From assembly GCA_016935775.1 (NCBI GenBank), contig JAFGQF010000158.1, positions 1 to 15,212 on the forward strand: a stretch of DNA of 15,212 bases, in the 5' to 3' direction. Shown one piece after another: positions 7,767 to 13,901 of this stretch. Within the stretch, counting starts at the first letter, position 1. The number at the start of each line of letters is the position of its first letter. A program made the position numbers and the translations under genes. Under the pieces are notes generated by a model. That model was not told the origin of the DNA and searched no databases. It saw nothing but the letters and a program-made list of their open reading frames with translations. Source of the stretch: Caldifarciminota bacterium. Its GTDB lineage: Bacteria > Hydrothermota > Tepidihabitantia > Tepidihabitantales > Tepidihabitantaceae.

Positions 7767-9341
7767 ATGAAGAAGTGGTCGTTCTGCTGCCTGCTCGCGG
7801 GACTGGCCGCAACCGGACTGTTCCCCAACCCCGCCCGGGCCGACGGCGTGGACACCGTCTGGGTCCGGCGCTACGCCCAGCCGGGCTACTGCAACGACGA
7901 GGCGACGGCGATGGTCGTCGACCCGCAGGGCAACGTCTACGTCACCGGCTCGAGCCAGCGCTACGAGTCCGGGCCGAAGGATTTCGCGACCGTCAAATAC
8001 AGCGCCGCCGGCGTCAAGCAGTGGGCCGCGCGCTACGAGGGCCCGGGCAACAGCGTGCCTTCGGCCATCGCGGTTGACGGCTCGGGCAACGTCTACGTCA
8101 CCGGCGCTGGCGAGAGCACCGGCACGAGCTGGGACTTCCTGACCGTCAAGTACAACTCGGCCGGCGCCTACCAGTGGCACGACCGCTACAACGGCCCGGC
8201 GAGCGGCGAGGACAGGGCGAACTCGATCTGCACCGACCCGTCGGGCGTCGCAGTCTGCGGCTGGGTTGCCGGCGGCGCGACTTCGAACGACTGGACCATC
8301 GTCGGCTACACCACCGCGGGCGGCCGCCGGTTCATCACGCCCCGCACCAGCGCAGGCGGCAACCCGGACGAAGCCAACTGCATCGTCAGCGACCCGTCCG
8401 GCAACTACTATGTCGCGGGCCGGCTCTGGTACCCTGACCACGTCGACGACGCGGTCGTCGCCAAGTACAGCCCGACCGGCGCCGAGCAGTGGGCCGTGCC
8501 CTACCACGGGCCACTCTCCGGCGACGGCGCGCTGGCAATCTGCCGCAGCAGCGCTTCGGGCGACCTCTACGCCACCGGCTGGAGCGTGGGCCCGAACGAC
8601 AATACCGACATCCTGATGATGAAAGTCACTGCGGCCGGTTCGCTGTCCTGGACCGCGCGCTACGCCTCGCCCGAGAACACCAACGACCTGGGGATGCGCA
8701 TCGCGGTGGATGCCACCGGCAACCCGCGCGTGCTGGGCCGGGTCCAGGTCGGGCCGGGCGGTGACTACGACCTCGTCACCCTCGGCTACCGGTCCGACAG
8801 CGCGGTCCAGTTCATCAACCGGCTGGGCACCGGCGGCTACTGCGCCCCAGGCGGCATCGCGGTCGGCCCCGGCGGCGAAGTCTTCTCCTGCGGCTCGCTG
8901 AACAGCGACTGGGTCACGCTGCGCTATGACGGCGGCGCCGAGGTCTGGCGCCGGTTCGAGAACTGGGGTTCGGGCGACGCCGCGACCGCCATCGGGCTGG
9001 ACGACTCGGGCTATGTCTACGTCACCGGCCGGGGCGACTTCGGGGCTAACGCCTGGGACTTCGTGACCATCAAGTACAATCCCAACGCCGGCATCGCCGA
9101 GGAACGCTGGACGCCCGTCGCAGGAAGCGCGACGCCGACTGCTACCGTCGTCCGCGGCGTCCTCAATCTGACTTCACCGTTCAGTGTTCTGACTTCTGAC
9201 TTCGTCCTGCTCGACGCCTCCGGCCGCGAGGTGCTCAGTCTCACTCCCGGCGTGAACGACATCTCGTCGCTCGCCCCCGGGGTCTATTTTGTACAGAGAG
9301 CACGGTCCGGCAAAGCCGGACGGGTGCTCGTAACCAGGTAG
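7767..9341 (+). CDS. Secreted SBBP-repeat beta-propeller protein with sorting tail
   Basis: The 524-residue product has a signal peptide (MKKWSF start, cleavage near ARA|D at residue 25). Blades then repeat the SBBP pattern: GNVYVTG followed by DFATVKYSAAGVKQW, then DFLTVKYNSAG, DAVVAKYSPTG, DWVTLRYDGG and finally DFVTIKYNPNAG. About seven blades can be counted. This family is found in extracellular proteins of uncertain binding function, and no catalytic motif is seen. I choose ATG 7767 over GTG 7761: GAGG at 7758-7761 lies five bases before this ATG and would be destroyed as a ribosome site by the earlier start. The tail starts near residue 442 (GIAEERW). It has a heptad array in the first slot and a 32-bp hairpin in the second. 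The next gene's ribosome site overlaps this stop codon. Confidence 0.9.
   Translation: MKKWSFCCLLAGLAATGLFPNPARADGVDTVWVRRYAQPGYCNDEATAMVVDPQGNVYVTGSSQRYESGPKDFATVKYSAAGVKQWAARYEGPGNSVPSAIAVDGSGNVYVTGAGESTGTSWDFLTVKYNSAGAYQWHDRYNGPASGEDRANSICTDPSGVAVCGWVAGGATSNDWTIVGYTTAGGRRFITPRTSAGGNPDEANCIVSDPSGNYYVAGRLWYPDHVDDAVVAKYSPTGAEQWAVPYHGPLSGDGALAICRSSASGDLYATGWSVGPNDNTDILMMKVTAAGSLSWTARYASPENTNDLGMRIAVDATGNPRVLGRVQVGPGGDYDLVTLGYRSDSAVQFINRLGTGGYCAPGGIAVGPGGEVFSCGSLNSDWVTLRYDGGAEVWRRFENWGSGDAATAIGLDDSGYVYVTGRGDFGANAWDFVTIKYNPNAGIAEERWTPVAGSATPTATVVRGVLNLTSPFSVLTSDFVLLDASGREVLSLTPGVNDISSLAPGVYFVQRARSGKAGRVLVTR
9168..9202 (+). repeat. Five-unit heptanucleotide array, slot one of the SBBP gene tail
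   Basis: The units CTGACTT, CACCGTT, CAGTGTT, CTGACTT and CTGACTT give 35 bp, translated as part of LTSPFSVLTSDF before VLLDASGR. Confidence 0.75.
9298..9329. repeat. In-frame hairpin, slot two of the SBBP gene tail
   Basis: The left arm GAGCACGGTCCGGC and right arm GCCGGACGGGTGCTC pair (6-bp outer, 7-bp inner stem) around loop AAA. It is translated as part of RARSGKAGRVLV and differs in sequence from the 43-bp family. Confidence 0.65.
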
Positions 9342-9350
9342 GAGGCTGCC

Positions 9351-10565
9351 TTGAAACGAACTGCGGTTCTGCTGGTCATTGGTCTGCTCGTCGCCGTCTC
9401 CTCGGCGGACGACTCGCTCAATGTCCGCCTGGTCGGCTCCTGTGATACGCCGGGAATCGCCTTCGGCATCGCGCTCGAGGGCAACCACGCGTACATCGGC
9501 GCCTACAGCGCCGGCCTGCGGATAATCAACGTGTCCAACCCGGCAAGCCCGTACGAGACCGGCTTCTGGGCCTCGCCCGACCACGCCCGCGGTGTTGCCG
9601 CGGCCGGCGACTACGCCTACGTGGCCTGCGGCTACGCCGGCCTGCGGGTAATCAACGTGTCCAATCCCCAGGCGCCGGTCGAAGTCGGCGCCTGCGCCCT
9701 GCCTGACTACGCCTGGGGCATCGCCCTTGCCGGCGATCACGCTATTGTCGCGACCGAGGACGTGGGTCTGTATGTGGTCGACGTGTCCAACCCGGCCGCG
9801 CCGGTTATCGCCGGGAGTTGTGACACGCCGGGCAGCGCCGTCAACGTCGTCGTTGCCGGCAACCACGCCTACGTTGCGGACCTTTCCGGCGGGTTGCGGG
9901 TAATCGACGTTTCCAATCCCCAGTCACCGATCGAGGTGGGCCACTACGTGCCCGGGCAGCTTGCCTACGGCGTGGCCTGCTCGGACACCTTCGTCTACCT
10001 AGGAGCGGTCGGCAGCCTGCGGGTGGTCAACGTCGCTAACCCGGCGGGTCCGTTCGAAGTTGGCTCGCTGGCGCGGGCCGATGTGGCGCAAGGTATTGCC
10101 GTCTCCGGACCCATCGTCTACCTGGGGCAGGGCAATGGCGGATTTCGCGTCGTCAACGCCGCGCAGCCGAACGCGCCGGTCGAGGTTGGCTACTACTACC
10201 AGACGGCGCCCAACCACGTGGTCGCCTCCGGTGATTATGCCTGGTGCGCCAACTCCTACGGCCTGCGCGTCTTCGAATACTACGGCGCCGGCATCGCCGA
10301 GGAACGCCCGACGCCGGCACGGCTTCCCCTGCCGACCATCATCCGCGGCGTCCTCAATCTGACTTCAGATTTCAGTGTTCTGACTTCTGACTTCGTTCTG
10401 CTCGACGCCTCCGGCCGCAAAGTTCTCGACCTCGCCCCCGGCCCCAACGACGTCCGCCACCTGTCCCCGGGCGTCTACTTCATCCGTTCTTCACAGGAAC
10501 TGCCTCGGCGGCAGCACGCCACTCGTAGCTCGGCATTGGTGCGCCGCGTCCTGCTGGTGCGCTAG
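9351..10565 (+). CDS. Secreted LVIVD-repeat beta-propeller protein (second copy) with sorting tail
   Basis: This 404-residue paralogue of the gene at 2218 has the same layout: a signal peptide (cleavage near SSA|D), DDSLNVRLVGSCDTPG, seven units of about 42 residues ending in LRVFEYYG, then the tail from about residue 314. Repeats read GLRVINVSNP rather than GLRVIDVSDP and are more diverged from each other than in the first copy. The start is TTG at 9351, supported by a strong AGGAGG at 9340-9345 that overlaps the previous TAG stop and leaves five bases of spacing. This start implies translational coupling to the SBBP gene. The tail carries a heptad array in slot one. Its slot two shares an exact 30-bp block with the peptidase gene at 34 (10491-10520 versus 2134-2163). 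A terminator-like hairpin lies 22 bp after the stop. Confidence 0.9.
   Translation: MKRTAVLLVIGLLVAVSSADDSLNVRLVGSCDTPGIAFGIALEGNHAYIGAYSAGLRIINVSNPASPYETGFWASPDHARGVAAAGDYAYVACGYAGLRVINVSNPQAPVEVGACALPDYAWGIALAGDHAIVATEDVGLYVVDVSNPAAPVIAGSCDTPGSAVNVVVAGNHAYVADLSGGLRVIDVSNPQSPIEVGHYVPGQLAYGVACSDTFVYLGAVGSLRVVNVANPAGPFEVGSLARADVAQGIAVSGPIVYLGQGNGGFRVVNAAQPNAPVEVGYYYQTAPNHVVASGDYAWCANSYGLRVFEYYGAGIAEERPTPARLPLPTIIRGVLNLTSDFSVLTSDFVLLDASGRKVLDLAPGPNDVRHLSPGVYFIRSSQELPRRQHATRSSALVRRVLLVR
10359..10393 (+). repeat. Five-unit heptanucleotide array, slot one of the second LVIVD gene tail
   Basis: The units CTGACTT, CAGATTT, CAGTGTT, CTGACTT and CTGACTT give 35 bp. Only unit two differs from the array at 9168. 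Confidence 0.75.
10491..10537 (+). repeat. Slot-two repeat of the second LVIVD tail: shared 30-bp block plus diverged heptads
   Basis: The first 30 bp match 2134-2163 exactly. The following heptad-length units (CGCCACT, CGTAGCT, CGGCATT from 10517) align with those at 2160 without any length change. Confidence 0.6.
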
Positions 10566-10586
10566 TTTCTCCGGCGGTCCGAGTTT

Positions 10587-10613
10587 CGGCGGGGAGCGTT
10601 TCGCTCCCCGCCG
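10587..10613 (+). terminator. Perfect 12-bp hairpin after the second LVIVD gene
   Basis: It has the same two arms as the hairpin at 7613-7639, with loop TTT, and is followed by CCGGTTTTCG, which includes a short T-run. It lies 22 bp after the stop codon at 10565 and is a likely intrinsic terminator for the SBBP-LVIVD pair. Confidence 0.7.
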
Positions 10614-10636
10614 CCGGTTTTCGTACAGCAGAGAAC

Positions 10637-10665
10637 TGGACTTGTCGGGCCGGGCGGGGTATTAT
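10637..10665 (+). promoter_or_regulatory. Sigma70-type promoter of the YVTN propeller gene
   Basis: A -35 TGGACT (10637-10642), 17-bp spacer and -10 TATTAT (10660-10665) precede an AAGGAGG ribosome site at 10678-10684. The predicted leader is only about 17 nt. It is the same element type as the promoter at 6113-6141. Confidence 0.65.
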
Positions 10666-10688
10666 CCTCCCAAGACCAAGGAGGACCG

Positions 10689-12020
10689 ATGCGCAAGAAC
10701 GTCCTGTTTGCCCTGGCCCTGCTGGCCGTGACCGCTTCCGGCCAGTGGCTCGAAACGACCATCCAGCTGCCCGACAGCTCGTGGCCCAACGACCTCTGCT
10801 ACAACCCGGCCGAGAACAAGGTCTACTCGGCCAACTGGGGCACCGACACCGTATCGGTCATCGACGGCGCGACCAACACCATCATCGCCGCGATACCCAC
10901 CGCGCCCGAACCATCGTACATTTGCTACAACCCGGTCGGGAACAAGATCTACTGCACGCACTACAACTCCGGTCTGGTGACGGTCATTGACGGCGCCGGC
11001 GACACCGTGATAGCGACCGTAATGGCGGGCCCCTACGCGTCCAGCATCTGCTGCAACCCGACCGACAACAAGGTCTACTGCCCTGCCAGCGGGACCGACA
11101 CGGTCTTCGTCATCGACGGCGCCGGGGACACGCTCGTTGCCGCTGTCGGGACCGGTGACATGCCGAAGCTGGTCTGCTACAATCCCGGCGACAACAAGGT
11201 CTACTGCTCGAACGTCGGAAGCCAGGACGTGACCGTCATCGACGGCGCGGCCGACACCGTCATCGCCTCGGTCCACATCGGGTCAGCGCCCGGCGCAATG
11301 GTGTACGGCGCCGGCGCGGGACTGGTGTACGTAGCCGTCACGGGCGGGGACTCGGTCGCGGCTATCGACGGCCGGGGCGATACGGTGTTCGCCCGGATCG
11401 CGGCCGGCGACGTTCCCCGGGCTTTGTGCTACAACCCGGGTACCAACCGGGTATTCTGCGCCAACTCCGGCACCGACGACGTCGCGGTCATCGACTGCGC
11501 GACCAACAGCGTGATCGCGACCGTGCCGGCCGGGGACGCGCCCTTCGCCGTCCTGAGCAACGACGTCAACGACAAGGTCTATTGTTCAAACTCGAGGAGC
11601 AACGAGGTGGTGGTTCTCGACGCCGCGACCGCCACCGAAGTCGCCCGGATCGCCTGCGGCGACTACGCCTGCATCATGGCCCACAACCCGGTCCAGAACC
11701 GGGTCTACGTGCTGAACATTGACGACAACTCGATTTCGGTCATCCGCGACAGCGTCCATTCCTGGGTGGCCGAGGAACCGGGCTCCGCGTCGGAGTTGAC
11801 GCCGCTCCCGACCGTCATCCGCGGCGTCCTCAATTTGACTTCACTGTTCAGTGTTCTGACTTCTGACTTCGTTCTGCTCGACGCCTCCGGCCGCAGGGTT
11901 CTCGACCTCACCCCCGGCCCCAACGACGTCCGCCACCTTTCCCCGGGCGTCTACTTCGTGCACTCGTCACTCGGCACTCGTCATTCGACACTCGTAACCC
12001 GCGTCCTGCTGGTGCGCTAG
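10689..12020 (+). CDS. Secreted YVTN-family beta-propeller protein with sorting tail
   Basis: The 443-residue product has a signal peptide with likely cleavage at ASG|Q. About eight repeat units follow, alternating CYNP-x-NKVYC with VTVIDGAGDTVIATV. This is the 40-residue YVTN propeller repeat found in archaeal and bacterial surface proteins. Many repeats carry a cysteine in CYNP or VYC, which is unusual for an exported protein and could mean structural disulfides or a reducing habitat. The tail starts near residue 360. Slot one and slot two both hold five-unit heptad arrays, so this is the gene where heptads fill both sites. The ATG is preceded by AAGGAGG at 10678-10684 (4-base spacing), and a promoter sits just upstream, giving a very short leader. 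A hairpin at 12040-12066 follows the stop. Confidence 0.9.
   Translation: MRKNVLFALALLAVTASGQWLETTIQLPDSSWPNDLCYNPAENKVYSANWGTDTVSVIDGATNTIIAAIPTAPEPSYICYNPVGNKIYCTHYNSGLVTVIDGAGDTVIATVMAGPYASSICCNPTDNKVYCPASGTDTVFVIDGAGDTLVAAVGTGDMPKLVCYNPGDNKVYCSNVGSQDVTVIDGAADTVIASVHIGSAPGAMVYGAGAGLVYVAVTGGDSVAAIDGRGDTVFARIAAGDVPRALCYNPGTNRVFCANSGTDDVAVIDCATNSVIATVPAGDAPFAVLSNDVNDKVYCSNSRSNEVVVLDAATATEVARIACGDYACIMAHNPVQNRVYVLNIDDNSISVIRDSVHSWVAEEPGSASELTPLPTVIRGVLNLTSLFSVLTSDFVLLDASGRRVLDLTPGPNDVRHLSPGVYFVHSSLGTRHSTLVTRVLLVR
11835..11869 (+). repeat. Five-unit heptanucleotide array, slot one of the YVTN gene tail
   Basis: The units TTGACTT, CACTGTT, CAGTGTT, CTGACTT and CTGACTT give 35 bp. It is in the same position and near-identical to the arrays at 9168 and 10359. 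Confidence 0.75.
11961..11995 (+). repeat. Five-unit heptanucleotide array, slot two of the YVTN gene tail
   Basis: The units CACTCGT, CACTCGG, CACTCGT, CATTCGA and CACTCGT give exactly 35 bp, translated as HSSLGTRHSTLV between GVYFV and TRVLLVR. The unit sequence differs from slot one but the copy number is the same. Confidence 0.8.
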
Positions 12021-12039
12021 GCGCGGCCGTTCAGGACTC

Positions 12040-12066
12040 GCGGGCGCGGAGAGCATCCGCGCCCGC
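12040..12066 (+). terminator. Perfect 11-bp hairpin after the YVTN propeller gene
   Basis: GCGGGCGCGGA pairs with TCCGCGCCCGC around GAGCA, followed by AGTTGTTTCC. It lies between the convergent YVTN gene and the minus-strand bactofilin-like gene (stop at 12084), so it may serve both strands. The T-rich side favours the plus strand. Confidence 0.65.
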
Positions 12067-12083
12067 AGTTGTTTCCGCGTGCC

Positions 12084-13277
12084 CTAGGGCCGGCGCGAAA
12101 TCCCGAGCAGTCCGACGATGACCCCGAACCCGACCAGCAGCCCGAACAGCCCGAACAGCCAGCCGACCACCGGCACCGCGCACAGCGCCCAGGCCAGGAT
12201 GATGCCGACCGGCGTGGTGAGCCAGATGCTGGCGCCGCGGCCGCCGAACAGCCGGAACAGCCAGCGGCCCAGAAGCATCCCGGCCAGCACCCGGGCGAGG
12301 TAGAGGAACACCAGGTAGAGGCCGCCGCCGATCAGCGCCGCCGGTATGGTGACGATCAGCGCCAGCGCCAGCAGCACCGCGCCCGGCGTGGCGAACAGGC
12401 CGATGGCGCCGAACCCGACCGTCCGGCCGAACCGGGACAGCGCCGCGTCGAGCGCGTGGTCAATCGCCCGGCGCCAGACCGCCAGCAGGATGAAACCGAC
12501 GCAGAGCGCGCCCAGCAACGCCAGGATGGCAAAGGGCAGGAAGAATGCGGTAATGGCCCGCGGCCCGGGCCGGAACGGTTTGATGTCCTCGAGCTCGCGG
12601 TGCGGGCTTCGTCGCTCGAACTCGATCGTTCCGAACACCGCGTCGGCGTTGCCGATGTCGAGCTCCTTGTCGGCCCGGTAGCGGAGGTTGCCGAACACCC
12701 GCGCGTCGCGGGTCAGGACGATGCCCTCGTCGGTCTCGATGACGACATCGCCGTCAACGATCCCCGATATGATGATTTCGCCGCCTCCCGCCCGGACGTC
12801 ACCGCGGACCGCGCCCGCGATGTTGAGCGCGCCGGCGCCGCAGACCAGGTCGCCGACCACTTCGCCGCCCTCGGCGATGGTGAGGTTGCCCGAGCCGCAG
12901 AGCAGGTCGCGCCCGACCCGGCCGCTGACCGTGACCGTCGAGGCCAGTACCCGGACCGCGCCGTTGACCGAGTCGGTTATCGAGAGAGCCTGGCAGGCGG
13001 CGGTGATGTCGCCGCCGACCGGGGCCGAGATGTCAATCGTCTGGGCCGCGATGAAGACGTTGCCCAGCACCGGGCCGGCGATTGTCGCGGTCTGGCACCC
13101 GGCCGCCACCGATCCCTCGACCCGGCCGTCAAGCCGCAGCGCCGAGCCGCCGAAGTAGAGGTCGGCGAGCAGGGTCTCTTCACGCGGCAGGGTGAAGCTG
13201 GCGCCGCCCTCGAGCCGGGCCGCGAGCCCGGCCGCCGAGAGCCCGAGCAGCAGGAGAACCGCCAACCGGCGAGCCAC
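12084..13277 (-). CDS. Bactofilin-like beta-helix protein with multi-pass membrane C-terminus
   Basis: The 397-residue product starts with a hydrophobic signal or anchor (residues 3-20). Residues about 32-220 are short beta-helix rungs of the form G-x-V-x-G-D-(V/L), for example GRVGRDLLCGSGNLTI, VVGDLVCGAGALNI and VRGDVRAGGGEI. This is the polymer-forming cytoskeletal (bactofilin-type) pattern. Residues 243-268 and about 297-393 hold four to five hydrophobic membrane segments. Classical bactofilins are soluble and cytoplasmic. The signal-like N-terminus and C-terminal membrane bundle suggest a beta-helix outside the membrane tethered to it. The GTG start at 13277 is set by GGGAG five bases upstream and lies one base after the stop of the upstream lipoprotein gene, so the two are translationally coupled. 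Its exact role (envelope shape, secretion or scaffold) cannot be read from sequence. Confidence 0.85.
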   Translation of the reverse strand: MARRLAVLLLLGLSAAGLAARLEGGASFTLPREETLLADLYFGGSALRLDGRVEGSVAAGCQTATIAGPVLGNVFIAAQTIDISAPVGGDITAACQALSITDSVNGAVRVLASTVTVSGRVGRDLLCGSGNLTIAEGGEVVGDLVCGAGALNIAGAVRGDVRAGGGEIIISGIVDGDVVIETDEGIVLTRDARVFGNLRYRADKELDIGNADAVFGTIEFERRSPHRELEDIKPFRPGPRAITAFFLPFAILALLGALCVGFILLAVWRRAIDHALDAALSRFGRTVGFGAIGLFATPGAVLLALALIVTIPAALIGGGLYLVFLYLARVLAGMLLGRWLFRLFGGRGASIWLTTPVGIILAWALCAVPVVGWLFGLFGLLVGFGVIVGLLGISRRP

Positions 13278-13278
13278 G

Positions 13279-13764
13279 TCAACTCCCTTCGTCGAGGTCG
13301 CGCATCTCCTGCTTGACGCGCTCCTCGATGCGCCGGCCGAGTTCTTCCCACTCGGCGTCCGACACCTTCTCGGCCCGGTCGGCGAACGCGGCCCGGATGC
13401 CTTCTTTCACCCCGCGCTCGACCCGGCGCGCGACCCGGTCCGGGTCCACCCCGCGGGTGACGACCCTGACCTTGCGCTTGCGGTGGGTGCCGGCGCGGAC
13501 GCCACCGCCCAGCGACATCATGCAGCCGAGGATGAATCCGATATTGTATCCGAACCCGACGTTGTTGGCCTCGTAGATCCGGACATCGTTGGTGAACCAG
13601 GACACGACGAAGGTGACGATGATTATCAGGCCGTGCCAGAGCCCGGCCCAGAAGTTGGCCCGGTTGTCAACCGAAGCCCAGCGTTCGTTACCCGGCGCGC
13701 AGCCGGTGAGCAGCACCGCTGCCACGACCAGCAGCAGCGCGGCGAACAGCAGTTTTCTCGACAT
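13279..13764 (-). CDS. Small lipoprotein with internal membrane segment and charged C-terminus
   Basis: The 161-residue product begins with a lipoprotein signal: basic MSRK, a hydrophobic stretch and lipobox LLTGC with Cys22. A second hydrophobic helix follows at residues about 37-57 (FWAGLWHGLIIIVTFVVSW). Residues 61-90 contain IYEANNVGFGYNIGFILGC, with a third hydrophobic patch. The WHG plus N-x-G-x-x-Y-N-x-G-F combination resembles a family of small uncharacterised bacterial membrane proteins I remember only as hypothetical. Residues 93-161 are charged and probably helical (EEWEELGRRIEERVKQEMRD-like), a possible coiled coil. The start is supported by AGGAGGAA just upstream, and the gene is the first of a two-gene unit with the bactofilin-like gene. 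Function is unknown; a role as a membrane partner of the beta-helix protein is inferred from coupling only. Confidence 0.8.
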   Translation of the reverse strand: MSRKLLFAALLLVVAAVLLTGCAPGNERWASVDNRANFWAGLWHGLIIIVTFVVSWFTNDVRIYEANNVGFGYNIGFILGCMMSLGGGVRAGTHRKRKVRVVTRGVDPDRVARRVERGVKEGIRAAFADRAEKVSDAEWEELGRRIEERVKQEMRDLDEGS

Positions 13765-13809
13765 CGAGTTCCTCCTCTTCTTTGCGCGGGCGGCGGCGCC
13801 CGACGCGAC

Positions 13810-13838
13810 AATCTACCAGCCCGCTGGCCCGGGGTCAA
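13810..13838 (-). promoter_or_regulatory. Promoter of the lipoprotein/bactofilin-like unit
   Basis: On the minus strand TTGACC (complement of 13833-13838) and TAGATT (complement of 13810-13815) are spaced 17 bp apart. Transcription would start near 13803, leaving about 40 nt of leader before the ATG at 13764 with its AGGAGGAA ribosome site. Confidence 0.65.
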
Positions 13839-13865
13839 GGAAAGATGGAACGGCCGACCGCTGTC

Positions 13866-13893
13866 TTGATTCACGGACGGTTTCGGCTAGATT
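13866..13893 (+). promoter_or_regulatory. Divergent promoter of the Mut7-C gene
   Basis: TTGATT (13866-13871) and TAGATT (13888-13893) are separated by 16 bp in an AT-rich patch. The predicted start of transcription (about 13900) almost coincides with ATG 13902, so the mRNA may be leaderless. It uses the same -10 hexamer as the opposing promoter at 13810. Confidence 0.5.
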
Positions 13894-13901
13894 TATGGCC
13901 G

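Noticed and set aside
10642..10665. TTGTCG as the -35 of the YVTN promoter
   Set aside because: Its spacing to TATTAT is only 12 bp; TGGACT at 10637-10642 gives the normal 17 bp and matches another promoter in the window.
12069..13316. A plus-strand open frame of 415 codons over the bactofilin-like gene
   Set aside because: The product is a compositionally biased Arg/Glu/Pro/Gln string without domains. The minus strand has signal sequence, beta-helix rungs, membrane segments, ribosome site and promoter.
13782..13901. Upstream starts (13782 or 13845) for the Mut7-C gene
   Set aside because: The region holds both divergent promoters and codons rare in this DNA; the first conserved domain begins far downstream of ATG 13902.
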